Of a stretch of DNA of 64,000 nt, positions 44,740 through 53,254 are shown piece by piece; position 1 is the stretch's first letter; the number at the start of each line of letters is the position of its first letter. The translations under genes and the position numbers were made by a program. The stretch is from Paenibacillus baekrokdamisoli (GTDB lineage: Bacteria; Bacillota; Bacilli; Paenibacillales; Paenibacillaceae). Under the pieces are notes generated by a model, which saw only the letters and a program-made list of their open reading frames with translations, did no database searches and was not told where the DNA came from. The stretch lies in the NCBI RefSeq assembly GCF_003945345.1, contig NZ_AP019308.1, forward strand, positions 5,163,501 to 5,227,500. The letters are read 5' to 3'.

Positions 44740-44844
44740 ATGCCAATTGTAACAGCAACACATGAAAGGTTGACTTCTACCGCGCCTCACATCACCATTG
44801 TTGATTCCGTGTTGATTATACACATCAGGTTTCCGACTTGTTGA
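44740..44844 (+). CDS. Small ORF behind the attenuator (34 aa, copy 2)
   Basis: ATG with GAGAGGAG upstream encodes MPIVTATHERLTSTAPHITI followed by VDSVLIIHIRFPTC and a stop. It shares only its start and the VDS motif with the copy-1 ORF. Low confidence that it is translated. Confidence 0.25.
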   Translation: MPIVTATHERLTSTAPHITIVDSVLIIHIRFPTC

Positions 44845-45123
44845 TTAACTCAGTTAAGGCAAAAAATATCTACGTTTGTCACCCGTGTAGAAGATGCTCC
44901 TCGACCCTTTGTGTACGTACACAGGAATGTAAAGGCATGTAAGTATTTTCAGCGACCGAGTGTTGACTCCTTGTTGACTTTAAGCATAAAAAATACAGAG
45001 CATCGAAGGCCACACCTCCGATGCTCTGTATCATAAATTCACATACTACTATAGGTCTTGCTGTTCCTTCTCTTCCCCCACCGCCACCGGATTCCCCTCA
45101 TACGAAATCCAATCGCTCCAGCT
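44810..45123 (-). repeat. Repeat unit attached to an intact sulfurtransferase gene (copy R8)
   Basis: Here the SWSDWISYEGNPVAVGEE tail belongs to the complete gene 45049-45900. Downstream on the minus strand come the ATACAGAGCATCG/CGATGCTCTGTAT terminator (44989-45031), GTTGACTCCTTGTTGACTTT (44962-44981) and a GTTGAT pair (44810-44829). This shows the native arrangement from which the tail-only copies may derive. Confidence 0.75.
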
Positions 45124-45900
45124 CCCAATATACAGCTTTACGTTCTTGAAACCCGCTTCCGTCAGCGCCAATATATTGGGGCAAGCAGTGACGCCTGCAC
45201 CACAATAAACGATGATTTCTTGGTCCGCTGGGATGTCCCGGAAACGCTCCCGCTGATGGCTAGCACCAAGGAACACGCCGCTAGGAGAGCCTTCCTCCCA
45301 ATAATGATTGATCGCACCGGGGATATGGCCAGCCTTGGCGTATTTGCTTGTATCCTTGCCCGTATAGCGCTCTGGCACCCGCGAGTCGATTAACACCCTG
45401 CCGGCTTGACCGATTCCGTTCTTTACCTCGCTCATTGCAGCCAGCAGGCTCTCATTAAATCGATTCACAAACCGTTTAGCAGCACGCTGTGGAAGCTCTG
45501 CGTCGACCGGATAACCTGCTGCCTCCCACTCCGAGAAGCCGCCCGATAGCAGCCTTACCCGTTCATGTCCGGCGTACTTCAGCATCCACCAAAGCCGTGA
45601 AGCGATGCTGCCTCCCTGATCGTCATAGACAATGACATTCGTGTGTTCATCAATGCCAGCTTGCCCCAGCTTATCAGCGAACAAGTCCGGATGAGGCAGC
45701 GGATGGCCTCCTCCATGGATCATCTTCGGACCAGATAAGTCCGTATTCAGATCAAAAAAGACAGCTCCCGGAATATGGCCTAGCAAATAAGCATTGTAGC
45801 CCGCCGCTGGCTCGCCTAGAACGAAGCGAACATCTGCAATGACGGTGTTAGGGTCCTTAAGCTGCTGGAACGCCTCGGATGCGGTAATCAAATTAGACAT
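45049..45900 (-). CDS. Sulfurtransferase, two rhodanese domains (3-mercaptopyruvate/thiosulfate type), gene 1
   Basis: 283 residues from ATG 45900, chosen for the GGAGGG nine bases upstream; longer readings run into the MerR gene. An inactive N-terminal rhodanese domain is at ~1-135 and a catalytic C-terminal one at ~150-283. The active-site loop CGAGVTACPN near residue 240 carries the persulfide Cys; CG(S/A)GVTA is the mercaptopyruvate-type loop. It transfers sulfane sulfur to thiols or cyanide in the cytoplasm. Its start overlaps the MerR stop by eight bases, making it the last gene of the 45-51.6 kb operon. Confidence 0.92.
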   Translation of the reverse strand: MSNLITASEAFQQLKDPNTVIADVRFVLGEPAAGYNAYLLGHIPGAVFFDLNTDLSGPKMIHGGGHPLPHPDLFADKLGQAGIDEHTNVIVYDDQGGSIASRLWWMLKYAGHERVRLLSGGFSEWEAAGYPVDAELPQRAAKRFVNRFNESLLAAMSEVKNGIGQAGRVLIDSRVPERYTGKDTSKYAKAGHIPGAINHYWEEGSPSGVFLGASHQRERFRDIPADQEIIVYCGAGVTACPNILALTEAGFKNVKLYIGSWSDWISYEGNPVAVGEEKEQQDL

Positions 45901-46741
45901 TGTCGTTCCCTCCGATAGGCAGAATAAGCTCGGTAATATAGTTGTCGCTAACTGTGGTACTCCATGGATCAATAATATACCTCTCGTATGAAGCCCCCTG
46001 CAGTCGGATTTCTTTACGCTCCGCCCACTCTTGAACCTCGCTGTATGTTTCCCCGATCGTCCGGTAATCCCCTCTGTGCACAACACTGATTGCCTGGAAT
46101 CCCCCCACTTCGGTCGTAAGCGCGGCATTTGACTCATCTTCGATGACAGCCGTGTAGCAATCCACACCCGTAAATGTATGATCCACACGTTGGCTGAAGT
46201 CATCGAAGAACAGCATGAAAGGCCCATAGGCAAACACATTATGCCGGTGGCAGAGCGCGACGAAAATATTACTGTAGAGGACCTCAATGTCGGCCGCTTG
46301 ATGATTCTGGATTTCGTAGCGGAACTTCATTGTTCGATAGAGGGGAAAGCTAGCAACCTCGATTTTCCTGTCCTCCTGGGACTCTGCGAGAAGCGTTTCG
46401 CCTTGTTTCAGGAGCCGCTTCCATTCCTGAATGGCAAAATGCTTCTTCTGAAGCTCTGCCATCTGCTTCTCGACGATCAGCAATTCCTTAGCCATGTAGT
46501 CTTCTAGTACATCAAAGTTCGGACGCTCAAGCATACGACTAATGTCTTCCAGCTTAAAGCCGAGCTGCTTATAATATTTAATGAGGGGGATTTTCCGCAT
46601 GCCTTCTTTAGAATAATAACGATAGTTGGTTTCCGGTGATATCCGGTCCGGTACTAGCAAGGCGATATCATCATAATAACGCAGCGTTCGGATCGGTATA
46701 TTACACAGCTTCGACACTTCCCCGATGGTATACCATTCCAT
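45893..46741 (-). CDS. MerR family regulator with GyrI-like effector domain
   Basis: 282 residues. The MerR DNA-binding domain is at 1-75 (YTIGEVSKLCNIPIRTLRYYDDIALLVPDRISPETNYRYYS). A coiled-coil dimer helix follows at ~80-120, then a C-terminal small-molecule-binding domain at ~125-280 as in BmrR (AISVVHRGDYRTIGETYSEVQEWAERKEIRL). No metal-binding cysteines are seen, so the effector is probably organic. A matching operator with a 19-bp spacer sits in the operon's promoter at 51678-51708, so it most likely activates its own operon. Confidence 0.92.
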   Translation of the reverse strand: MEWYTIGEVSKLCNIPIRTLRYYDDIALLVPDRISPETNYRYYSKEGMRKIPLIKYYKQLGFKLEDISRMLERPNFDVLEDYMAKELLIVEKQMAELQKKHFAIQEWKRLLKQGETLLAESQEDRKIEVASFPLYRTMKFRYEIQNHQAADIEVLYSNIFVALCHRHNVFAYGPFMLFFDDFSQRVDHTFTGVDCYTAVIEDESNAALTTEVGGFQAISVVHRGDYRTIGETYSEVQEWAERKEIRLQGASYERYIIDPWSTTVSDNYITELILPIGGNDNV

Positions 46742-46773
46742 ACGCCGCCCATCCCTCTCCAGACCATCCTTTA

Positions 46774-47529
46774 TTACAAGAGGCCCTTGATGGCCTCCTT
46801 CATTCGTAATAGCTCAGGATCGACTAACCTCTCCCGCTTATTCTCACTTCCGAAACCAACAGCTATCTCTTCCTTCACAACACCGGGCCTAGAGGACAGC
46901 ACGTAAATCCGGTCTGACAGGAAGATTGCCTCTTCTATATCATGCGTGATAAAAAGAATCGTAACGTCAAGCGCCTCCTGAACCTCCAGCAGCCAGGCTT
47001 GCATACTGCCCTTGGTAATCGAATCCAGCGCGCCGAAAGGCTCATCCAGCAGCATGATTTCTCCAGATGACAGGAAGGTGCGCAAAAAGCTCGCACGCTG
47101 CTTCATACCCCCGGACAGCTGGCTTGGGTAGCAGTGCTCATATCCTCTTAACCCCACACGATCTATTAACGAATCGGCCTTCGCACGCGATGCTTTCTTA
47201 TCAGAACCCTTCAAGTCCAAAGGCAGCACAATATTGTCGAGCACGGTCTTCCACGGCAGCAGCAAGTCCTTCTGCTGCATATAGCCGATCTCCCCATTTA
47301 CTTGCAGCGTCCCTTTGTCGGCAGGAACCAGCCCAGTAATAATATTGAAAAGCGTGCTCTTCCCGGAACCGCTCGGCCCCAGTACGGACACGAATTCTCC
47401 CTTGCGTATTTCTAAGGAGACATCCTTTAATACCTCAGAGGGGCCGTAAGATTTACTAATATGATCCAGACGGATCAAGGTTTCATCCTCGAGAGTCCCT
47501 TGCGCAGCCTTTCCCAACAGTGTGTGCAT
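46774..47529 (-). CDS. NitT/TauT-type ABC transporter ATPase
   Basis: 251 residues. Walker A is GPSGSGKSTLFNIITGL near residue 48, the Q-loop is in GYMQQKDLLLPWKTV, the signature is LSGGMKQRASFLRT, Walker B is IMLLDEPFGALD, and the switch His is in ITHDIEEAI. It belongs to the SsuB/TauB/ThiZ group. It powers the permease encoded 12 bp upstream, and together with the two NMT1-like binding proteins forms an importer. Confidence 0.92.
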   Translation of the reverse strand: MHTLLGKAAQGTLEDETLIRLDHISKSYGPSEVLKDVSLEIRKGEFVSVLGPSGSGKSTLFNIITGLVPADKGTLQVNGEIGYMQQKDLLLPWKTVLDNIVLPLDLKGSDKKASRAKADSLIDRVGLRGYEHCYPSQLSGGMKQRASFLRTFLSSGEIMLLDEPFGALDSITKGSMQAWLLEVQEALDVTILFITHDIEEAIFLSDRIYVLSSRPGVVKEEIAVGFGSENKRERLVDPELLRMKEAIKGLL

Positions 47530-47541
47530 GGTTAACCTCCG

Positions 47542-48294
47542 CTACTTCCAGTGGGTCGTTTTTTTGGCGATAAAGTTGATGAGAGAAATAAATACAACGC
47601 TAATAATAACGATGACGAGAATAGCTGCGAATACCTTATCGAGCGCATATGCATTTTTGGTACGCACCATATAAACACCGATGCCCTTCGTTCCACCCTG
47701 CCATTCACCGATAATCGCCGCCATAATCATATACGTAGCTGCAATCTTAAGGCCCGAGAAGAAATTTACCATCGCATAAGGGAGCTTCAAATGTACGAAG
47801 GTCTGCAGCTTCGATGCCTTGTACGAATGAAACAGATTGAGATAATCCTTATCCACCTTCTCGAACCCATCCACCAAGCTAATGCAGATTGGAAAAAAGC
47901 ACACCATAACGATGATGAGGATTTTCGGCAAAAGACCGAAGCCAAACCAGACGATAAGCAGCGGAGTAATGGCGATGGTTGGAATCGTCTGAGAGACGAT
48001 AAGAATCGGGTACAGCGACTTTTTGACAATCGTGAAGCTGTCCATGAGAATGCCGAGTATGAACGCTAGCGCGATGGACAGTGTAAAACCGAGCATCGAT
48101 TCGTACATAGTAATTCCGACGTGGCCAGCTATTGCGCCGAAATCGCCGATAAAAGCATCCACGGTATCCAAAGGCGAAGGCAGAATGTACAAGGGTACAT
48201 GGCCCAAAGTTACGATCAGCTGCCACAGGACCACAACGAAGAGAAGGGTGAGTATCGGATACAGCCGTTGGTCCATCTTTTTGATTCTGTCCAT
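47542..48294 (-). CDS. NitT/TauT-type ABC transporter permease
   Basis: 250 residues from ATG 48294 (MDRIKKMDQRLYPILTLL); upstream in-frame codons lack an RBS, and the one here (AAAGGCG) is modest. About six membrane helices and the EAA-like loop DKDYLNLFHSYKASKLQTFVHLKLPYA near residue 165. Groups with SsuC/ThiX permeases. The substrate is set by the binding proteins, which resemble the pyrimidine-precursor (THI5/NMT1) type. Confidence 0.9.
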   Translation of the reverse strand: MDRIKKMDQRLYPILTLLFVVVLWQLIVTLGHVPLYILPSPLDTVDAFIGDFGAIAGHVGITMYESMLGFTLSIALAFILGILMDSFTIVKKSLYPILIVSQTIPTIAITPLLIVWFGFGLLPKILIIVMVCFFPICISLVDGFEKVDKDYLNLFHSYKASKLQTFVHLKLPYAMVNFFSGLKIAATYMIMAAIIGEWQGGTKGIGVYMVRTKNAYALDKVFAAILVIVIISVVFISLINFIAKKTTHWK

Positions 48295-48455
48295 GGTAGT
48301 CACGCCTTTACGGTTGTCTGCTAGATGACCAAAGAGACCATACACACTGGGTATTGAGCAATATGGCCTCATTCGTTAAGCTTCTATTAAATACTTTAAT
48401 TCCAATAGGTTTAGTTATAAATTAACAATAGCCTGCTATTCTGTCAATGTCAATC

Positions 48456-49631
48456 CTAGGGAGACACACTCTTGCGCAGATGTCTCTGCTCCAGATAGTC
48501 TAGTAAGTCCCGTCCCATTCGTCCTTCAAACCATTTTGCATGACCCACCAAGAAGCTGTCGTAGGCCAAATCAGCGTTGTTAACTGATCTCACAATGCCC
48601 GCAAAATAATCAATCTCAGACAGCGCGAATTCAGCATGCACCAGAGGAAGCATAGCCACGAGCGCCGCCGACTCGACATCGCTTAAGGGGCGAACCGATT
48701 CATAACCTACCAACAAGGCCTCCAGCTGTTCGTAGTGCACGAGGTCGTCCCGCCCATTGTCATCCATATCGAGCCATTCAATCGTATTGCGCTCGATCGC
48801 CGTAGCAAGATCGTAAACCGCATTGGTACGGTCAGCGAGACCAAAATCAAGAATGGATTCGACTCCTGATGCCCCATCCCGGTCGCTCCATAGCAAATTC
48901 GACGCATGCCAATCATTATGTGTCCACATTGGACGTAAATCGCCTAACATCGGGGCAAGGCGAGCATGCAAGGGCAGGAAGATCGTCTCAACGTCCCGCT
49001 CCCAGGAGCGGTTCTTGAGATAATCCGACAGCGCCCCACGCTTAGCGATATACACTGCAATCTCCTCAAGTGGATTCGCAGATGCAAAGATCGAAAAGCT
49101 GGATACCAGTGCTCGAACCGCTCGCGCCGGAGCATCAAAGCTTTTTGCTGCCAGATGAAGCCGCGCAAGAGCTTCACCAGCGGCATAGGCATGTGCTTCT
49201 TCAAGGAAGGGGCTCCATGAGATGGCATCCCGGTACAAGTCCGTTCCCTTTGATAGATGGTGAACTTCGTAAGTCCATTCATCCATCTCATAGGCTGTTA
49301 GACCGTCCAATCCCACGACGACTTCACTTGTCGGAATACCTTGGCTTCGCAGATGCCCAATGAAGCGATGCTCCTCGATTAGCCCCTCTGCATCCCTTAC
49401 AGAATGATGATGTCTTTTGATAAACACCCGCTCGGCAGCCGTAATCGCAATTGTGGCACTGGAGAAAGGCCGGGGACTATGCCAAGCAAGTGCCGAAGCT
49501 TCACCTAATCCGGGATAGCGGCGTAGAAGCCGGTTGGTCTCTTCTAAGGTAATCGGCGCCCAATCCGGACGAACAAGCGTCGTTCCCATGCCGTGAGCTT
49601 GTATATCTGTCACATTTTTTTGTTCGGTCAT
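48456..49631 (-). CDS. Aminoglycoside-phosphotransferase-fold kinase in the transporter operon
   Basis: 391 residues of the APH/choline-kinase fold. The ATP-binding Lys is in ERVFIKRHHHSV near residue 70. The catalytic loop WTHNDWHASNLLWS near residue 238 has HxDxxxxN, and the metal-binding DFG-like ILDFGLADRTNAVYDLA is near residue 262. In this setting it likely phosphorylates the imported compound, e.g. an alcohol such as a pyrimidine carbinol, rather than an antibiotic (inference). It starts three bases after the upstream binding-protein gene's stop, so the two are coupled. Confidence 0.82.
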   Translation of the reverse strand: MTEQKNVTDIQAHGMGTTLVRPDWAPITLEETNRLLRRYPGLGEASALAWHSPRPFSSATIAITAAERVFIKRHHHSVRDAEGLIEEHRFIGHLRSQGIPTSEVVVGLDGLTAYEMDEWTYEVHHLSKGTDLYRDAISWSPFLEEAHAYAAGEALARLHLAAKSFDAPARAVRALVSSFSIFASANPLEEIAVYIAKRGALSDYLKNRSWERDVETIFLPLHARLAPMLGDLRPMWTHNDWHASNLLWSDRDGASGVESILDFGLADRTNAVYDLATAIERNTIEWLDMDDNGRDDLVHYEQLEALLVGYESVRPLSDVESAALVAMLPLVHAEFALSEIDYFAGIVRSVNNADLAYDSFLVGHAKWFEGRMGRDLLDYLEQRHLRKSVSP

Positions 49632-49634
49632 TGC

Positions 49635-50552
49635 TCATCCCTCCTGCGACAGAAAGGAATTCGTGTAGGCTGTCTTCCAGCCATTCCGATCATGTACAAT
49701 TCCGTGATTCGCCAGCCACTCCGCATACGGTTCGAGCAACTCGGTCCGCTGTACACCCCAGGCTCCGTCATGCAGCCATGTGCTAGCGATAAGGGGCAGC
49801 GAACGCTCAACAAGTGAAGTTGGAAAATAAGGAATAATTCGCTCATAGATGGGCACAGCCAAGAGCGGATCGACCGCTAACGCCCGGTACCCTTTTTCCG
49901 TAGCCGCCAGAAACGCTCGAACAGCTTCAGGATCACGACGAGTCGCCTCCTCCTGTGTCCCTAATAGATAGCTGTGGTAGGGCGGTGCCCCGATCTCATC
50001 TACAGGCCATACAATTCGCTCCTCCTCCGGAACCTCGGTGTCCATTAGAATCTCCCAGGCCCAATAGCTCCCGAAGGTGGCGTCCGCCTCGCCCGCAGCA
50101 ATGGCATCCGGTGTCAGCTCACGTGATCCACTATCGACCACGATGATCGTGTCCGGATCTCCGCCATCGACGCTAACCAGCTGCCGGATCATCGCGAGTC
50201 CTCGTGGTGTAGGATTCATGGCCACCCGCTTCCCGCTCAGATCTGCTGGGCGTGTAATTCCAGTTGCACGCACGGTCTGTACGGTTTCCATTCCCCTATG
50301 GTTGATCGCGGCAACCCCCACAACGACCGGCTGCTTCTCTCTTTGCACGAGCAGCCTATTACTAGGAAATATACCGAAATCGGCTTCCCCTCTCGCAAGA
50401 TAGGCAAGTGTGTCTCCCCGTTCGGGGTCGTACAACGTAAACTCCACATCGAGCCCGACCTCTTTGTACCAGCCCTTCTCTCTTGCGTAGTAGAAGCCCG
50501 CTGAATTCGTCCACGGATAAAAATATTCTAGCATTACCTTCAAGTGCTTCAT
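49635..50552 (-). CDS. NMT1/THI5-like protein without signal peptide
   Basis: 305 residues beginning directly with the mature-type sequence MKHLKVMLEYFYPWTNSAGF YYAREKGWYKEVGLDVEF, the typical start of NMT1/THI5-like ligand-binding proteins. No signal peptide or lipobox precedes it. Related proteins are pyrimidine-precursor binders (ThiY) or, in fungi, the suicide enzyme THI5. Here a cytoplasmic ligand-binding or enzymatic role is possible. Its partner 50595-51602 has a normal lipoprotein signal. The tail IVHDRNGWKTAYTNSFL matches the end of the lipoprotein paralogue. Confidence 0.82.
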   Translation of the reverse strand: MKHLKVMLEYFYPWTNSAGFYYAREKGWYKEVGLDVEFTLYDPERGDTLAYLARGEADFGIFPSNRLLVQREKQPVVVGVAAINHRGMETVQTVRATGITRPADLSGKRVAMNPTPRGLAMIRQLVSVDGGDPDTIIVVDSGSRELTPDAIAAGEADATFGSYWAWEILMDTEVPEEERIVWPVDEIGAPPYHSYLLGTQEEATRRDPEAVRAFLAATEKGYRALAVDPLLAVPIYERIIPYFPTSLVERSLPLIASTWLHDGAWGVQRTELLEPYAEWLANHGIVHDRNGWKTAYTNSFLSQEG

Positions 50553-50594
50553 CAGTTCAACATCCTTTTCGTTAAGGTCTGTAGGCAGCCGCTG

Positions 50595-51602
50595 TTATTG
50601 GGGAAGAAACTCGTTCGTAAAAGCTTTCTCTACATCTAATTTCTGCGAGATAAGCCCATTATTCTGCAAAAATTGCGCATAGGCGCTCCATACCTCTGGC
50701 TTCATCTGCCCCCAACTTGGTGCATCGGCAATATACTGAGCAGCCAGATACTTCTGACTCTCTACAGCCAGCGTTTTATCAATCTCCGGCGCGTACTTCA
50801 ATAGAATTTGTGCGCTTTCCTCAGGATGAGCGATGGCGTATTGGTAGCCCTCCTCGGTCGCCTTCAGAAACTTGCGGATCTTATCAGGATGCTTCGTAAT
50901 CGTCTTATTCCCCGTTATTAGAATAGGTGTGTAATAGTCCAGCGCAGGATCGAGCTCCCGTGCCGGGATATAGGTCAAATCGATGCCCCTGGTCTTAGCT
51001 TCAATTCCTGTCCAGCCTTCGAAAATCCATGTAAAATCCACGTTTTTCTGCGTAGCAGCAAAGAAGTCATCGCTCCCTAGATTGACGAGCTTAAGCTTGC
51101 TGTAGTCCGCTCCGTTCTCCTCCATGACGGCTTTGAGAATCGCTTCCTCTGAAGGAGAACCCCAGCCACCGTACACCTTGCCCTCAAAATCCTTCACGCT
51201 TTGAATGTTTTTGCTCTTTGGCGCGGCGAAGCCCGAGGTGTTGTGCTGGATAATGGTCGCGATCGCCTTAATTGGCAGTGGATCCTTACCCGTTAAGGCA
51301 TACGTCACATCCTCCTGATAGCTGACGCCAAAGTCACCCTTGCCTGCTGCTATCAGAGTTGCGGTTGTTCCCTCAGAGGGCTGCAGGATTTCTACGTCCA
51401 AGCCTTCCGTCTTGTAATAGCCTTTTTCCAAGGCTACATATAGACCGGTGTGATTCGTATTGGGAGTCCAATCCAGAATGACGCTGGCTGATTCCAGCTT
51501 TGTTCCTTGTCCTTGCTCCTCCGTGCTGCTTCCACACCCGGCCAGCATAGCTACGGACATTGCGCCGAGAATAAGTAAAGTTGAAAGGCTTCTTCTCATC
51601 AT
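50595..51602 (-). CDS. NMT1/THI5-like ABC transporter substrate-binding lipoprotein (ThiY-like)
   Basis: 335 residues from ATG 51602, which follows AAAGGAACG; the longer TTG start at 51623 lies upstream of that RBS. Signal peptide with lipobox MLAGCGSS. The mature part is the NMT1/THI5 fold: SVILDWTPNTNHTGLYVALEKGYYKTEGLDVEILQPSEGTTATLIAAGKGDFG. ThiY binds formyl-aminopyrimidine, and the WTPNTNHTGLY motif is shared with it. First gene of the seven-gene operon; the MerR-type promoter is at 51678-51708. Confidence 0.9.
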   Translation of the reverse strand: MMRRSLSTLLILGAMSVAMLAGCGSSTEEQGQGTKLESASVILDWTPNTNHTGLYVALEKGYYKTEGLDVEILQPSEGTTATLIAAGKGDFGVSYQEDVTYALTGKDPLPIKAIATIIQHNTSGFAAPKSKNIQSVKDFEGKVYGGWGSPSEEAILKAVMEENGADYSKLKLVNLGSDDFFAATQKNVDFTWIFEGWTGIEAKTRGIDLTYIPARELDPALDYYTPILITGNKTITKHPDKIRKFLKATEEGYQYAIAHPEESAQILLKYAPEIDKTLAVESQKYLAAQYIADAPSWGQMKPEVWSAYAQFLQNNGLISQKLDVEKAFTNEFLPQ

Positions 51603-51677
51603 CAATCGTTCCTTTCTCGTCAAATCTTGCTCCAGTAAATAAATTCTATTCCTATCGAATTACAATGATATAAAAAA

Positions 51678-51708
51678 ATAATAACCCTCCATGTAACTGG
51701 AGGGTCAA
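51678..51708 (-). promoter_or_regulatory. MerR-type promoter with 19-bp spacer and operator dyad
   Basis: On the minus strand: -35 TTGACC (51703-51708) and -10 TATTAT (51678-51683), exactly 19 bp apart. Between them is a dyad with perfect 8-bp arms ACCCTCCA and TGGAGGGT and a 6-bp centre (51684-51705). Over-long spacers with a central dyad are the hallmark of MerR-activated promoters. The only MerR gene in the window is the sixth gene of the operon that starts here. Confidence 0.88.
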
Positions 51709-51802
51709 GCGTTTTATTCTCTTTTATGCAAGTATAGTAGAAGGTTATTCAAGAAACTGATCATTTTCCTATCTGAATTCAGACTACACGGGAGGATTTA
51801 AC

Positions 51803-52507
51803 ATGCACTATGCTCTAATCGATTGGGATAATACGATACACCGTGGTTATACCATATATGGGCTAGCCGGCCATCTGCTCGCCAAAGGGCTTGTCTCTCC
51901 TGGCTTGCTCCATACCTTCAAGGAACTCGAGACTCTCTATCAGACAAAAGCAATCACGTACGCGGTCTATACGGAGCGAACTTGCGAATCGTTTGCGCAG
52001 GAGCTGGCCGGTCGCTCGGCTGCCGAATACAGGAGCGCTGTGCAAGCTTTCCTTCCAATCGACGAGCCTGCTATTTTTGAAAGCGCCTATCCCTTATTCG
52101 ATCTGTTAAAAAAGTATGGTGTAGCTATCTATTTCGTAAGCGGCGCTCCCTTCGATGTGCTGGAGGCCTACGCGGAGCGGTTTGGCATTCGTGGTGTTTT
52201 CGCCTTTGAGCTGGAAATTGAGAACCACATCCTAACAGGCAAAGTAGTCTGCAATTACGGTGTAAACAAGGATCGCATCCTGCACCATCCGCTTTTCAAA
52301 ACTCCCCATGCCACTCACCTTCTAAGTATGGGAGATGCAGTAGCGGACATTCCCTTGCTCAATAACAGTCTCCTATCTATTGTGGTCGGAGAACAGCACT
52401 TGGCATTACGAGATGGACTAGAGGTCATGAACTATACCGAAAAGCCCTGGAATCTACAATGGCTGGAAGAGAAAATCATGAGCTGGACGGCCGCCCACCC
52501 CCGATGA
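51803..52507 (+). CDS. HAD-superfamily phosphatase (PSP-like, subfamily IB)
   Basis: 234 residues. Motif I is LIDWDNTIHRG (nucleophile Asp at residue 8, acid Asp at 10), motif II FVSGAPFDV near residue 112 (Ser), a Lys in VNKDRILHH near residue 155, and motif IV SMGDAVADIPLL near residue 176. The helical cap is inserted after motif I, as in HAD-IB. Divergent from the MerR-controlled operon and 95 bp from its -35, so it could act on a product of that pathway. RBS GGGAGG. Confidence 0.88.
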   Translation: MHYALIDWDNTIHRGYTIYGLAGHLLAKGLVSPGLLHTFKELETLYQTKAITYAVYTERTCESFAQELAGRSAAEYRSAVQAFLPIDEPAIFESAYPLFDLLKKYGVAIYFVSGAPFDVLEAYAERFGIRGVFAFELEIENHILTGKVVCNYGVNKDRILHHPLFKTPHATHLLSMGDAVADIPLLNNSLLSIVVGEQHLALRDGLEVMNYTEKPWNLQWLEEKIMSWTAAHPR

Positions 52508-52672
52508 TTACGAGGCCCACAAACAGTCCCATGAAATGGACAGCTACCTAAAGCCAAGTTGACTAAAATATGCGCAGCTTATACGGCGGCGAAAGTAATA
52601 AAAAAGCAACCTTGCCATATTCGAGGCCACTGAAGAACTTAAGCTTTTTGGGACAGCGAAAAGAATGAATTG

Positions 52673-52719
52673 AAAGATGCCCCGCTATTCCATTTTCCAG
52701 GAATAACAGGGCATCTTTT
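52673..52719 (+). terminator. Terminator after the HAD gene
   Basis: AAAGATGCCC..TATTCC / GGAATA...GGGCATCTTTT hairpin, 165 bp downstream of the stop. Confidence 0.8.
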
Positions 52720-52778
52720 CAATGATATAAAGGCCTGTTTACACGCAGTTCTTTATGGCCTTACGCAACAGCGAGAAG

Positions 52779-53074
52779 TTAGTCAAATACCGTTGCTTCC
52801 GAGTAGTGGATGTTGGGATAGGCTTTCAGCAGATCTTCTACAGAATCCCCAACTTTAATTCCTGCAGCGGTTGAATACTTATTCGTTCTTATCTCAAGAT
52901 CTTCAATCCACAAGTTGGATTTTGTCATTCCCAATAAGGATAGGGTAAGTCCACGTAATCAAGAGAAGTGCTATACATATCTTCAAAGGTATCCGCGCCT
53001 TCGCCCAACTGGCTTGCAGGCTTCATGCGCTTTGGTTTCCCTAATAGTTTAATAGCTCTTTTTTCGTTAATCAC
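52779..53074 (-). pseudogene. Frameshifted remnant of an unrecognised protein
   Basis: Minus-strand frame 1 from GTG 53074 reads VINEKRAIKLLGKPKRMKPA SQLGEGADTFEDMYSTSLDY and stops. Frame 2 continues as KSNLWIEDLEIRTNKYSTAA GIKVGDSVEDLLKAYPN and ends at 52779. The T..GIKVGDS...LL..YP phrase is typical of small secreted or lipoprotein domains in Paenibacillus. A single frameshift near 52930 breaks it and no signal peptide remains. Confidence 0.55.
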
Positions 53075-53254
53075 TTATCTTTTTAATAGGAAGATCATCT
53101 TTCTGAAATTTAGATAAATTATTTTTATAACCGCCATGAGGGTGTATAAACGGAGGATGAAATAAACGTAAAAAAAGACCGGCATACGGCTCGCAAACTA
53201 CCAATTGAGAATTGTCCATTATCTATAGCTTACAGTGATGCTGGAGCCCCGCTT

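Noticed and set aside
51603..51677. TPP or other riboswitch before the ThiY-like gene
   Set aside because: The leader is only ~75 bp, A+T-rich, and shows no conserved TPP core; regulation is better explained by the MerR promoter.
52510..52660. Insertion-sequence end downstream of the HAD gene
   Set aside because: Phrases such as GGACAGCTACC recall IS ends, but no partner inverted repeat or transposase fragment could be found.
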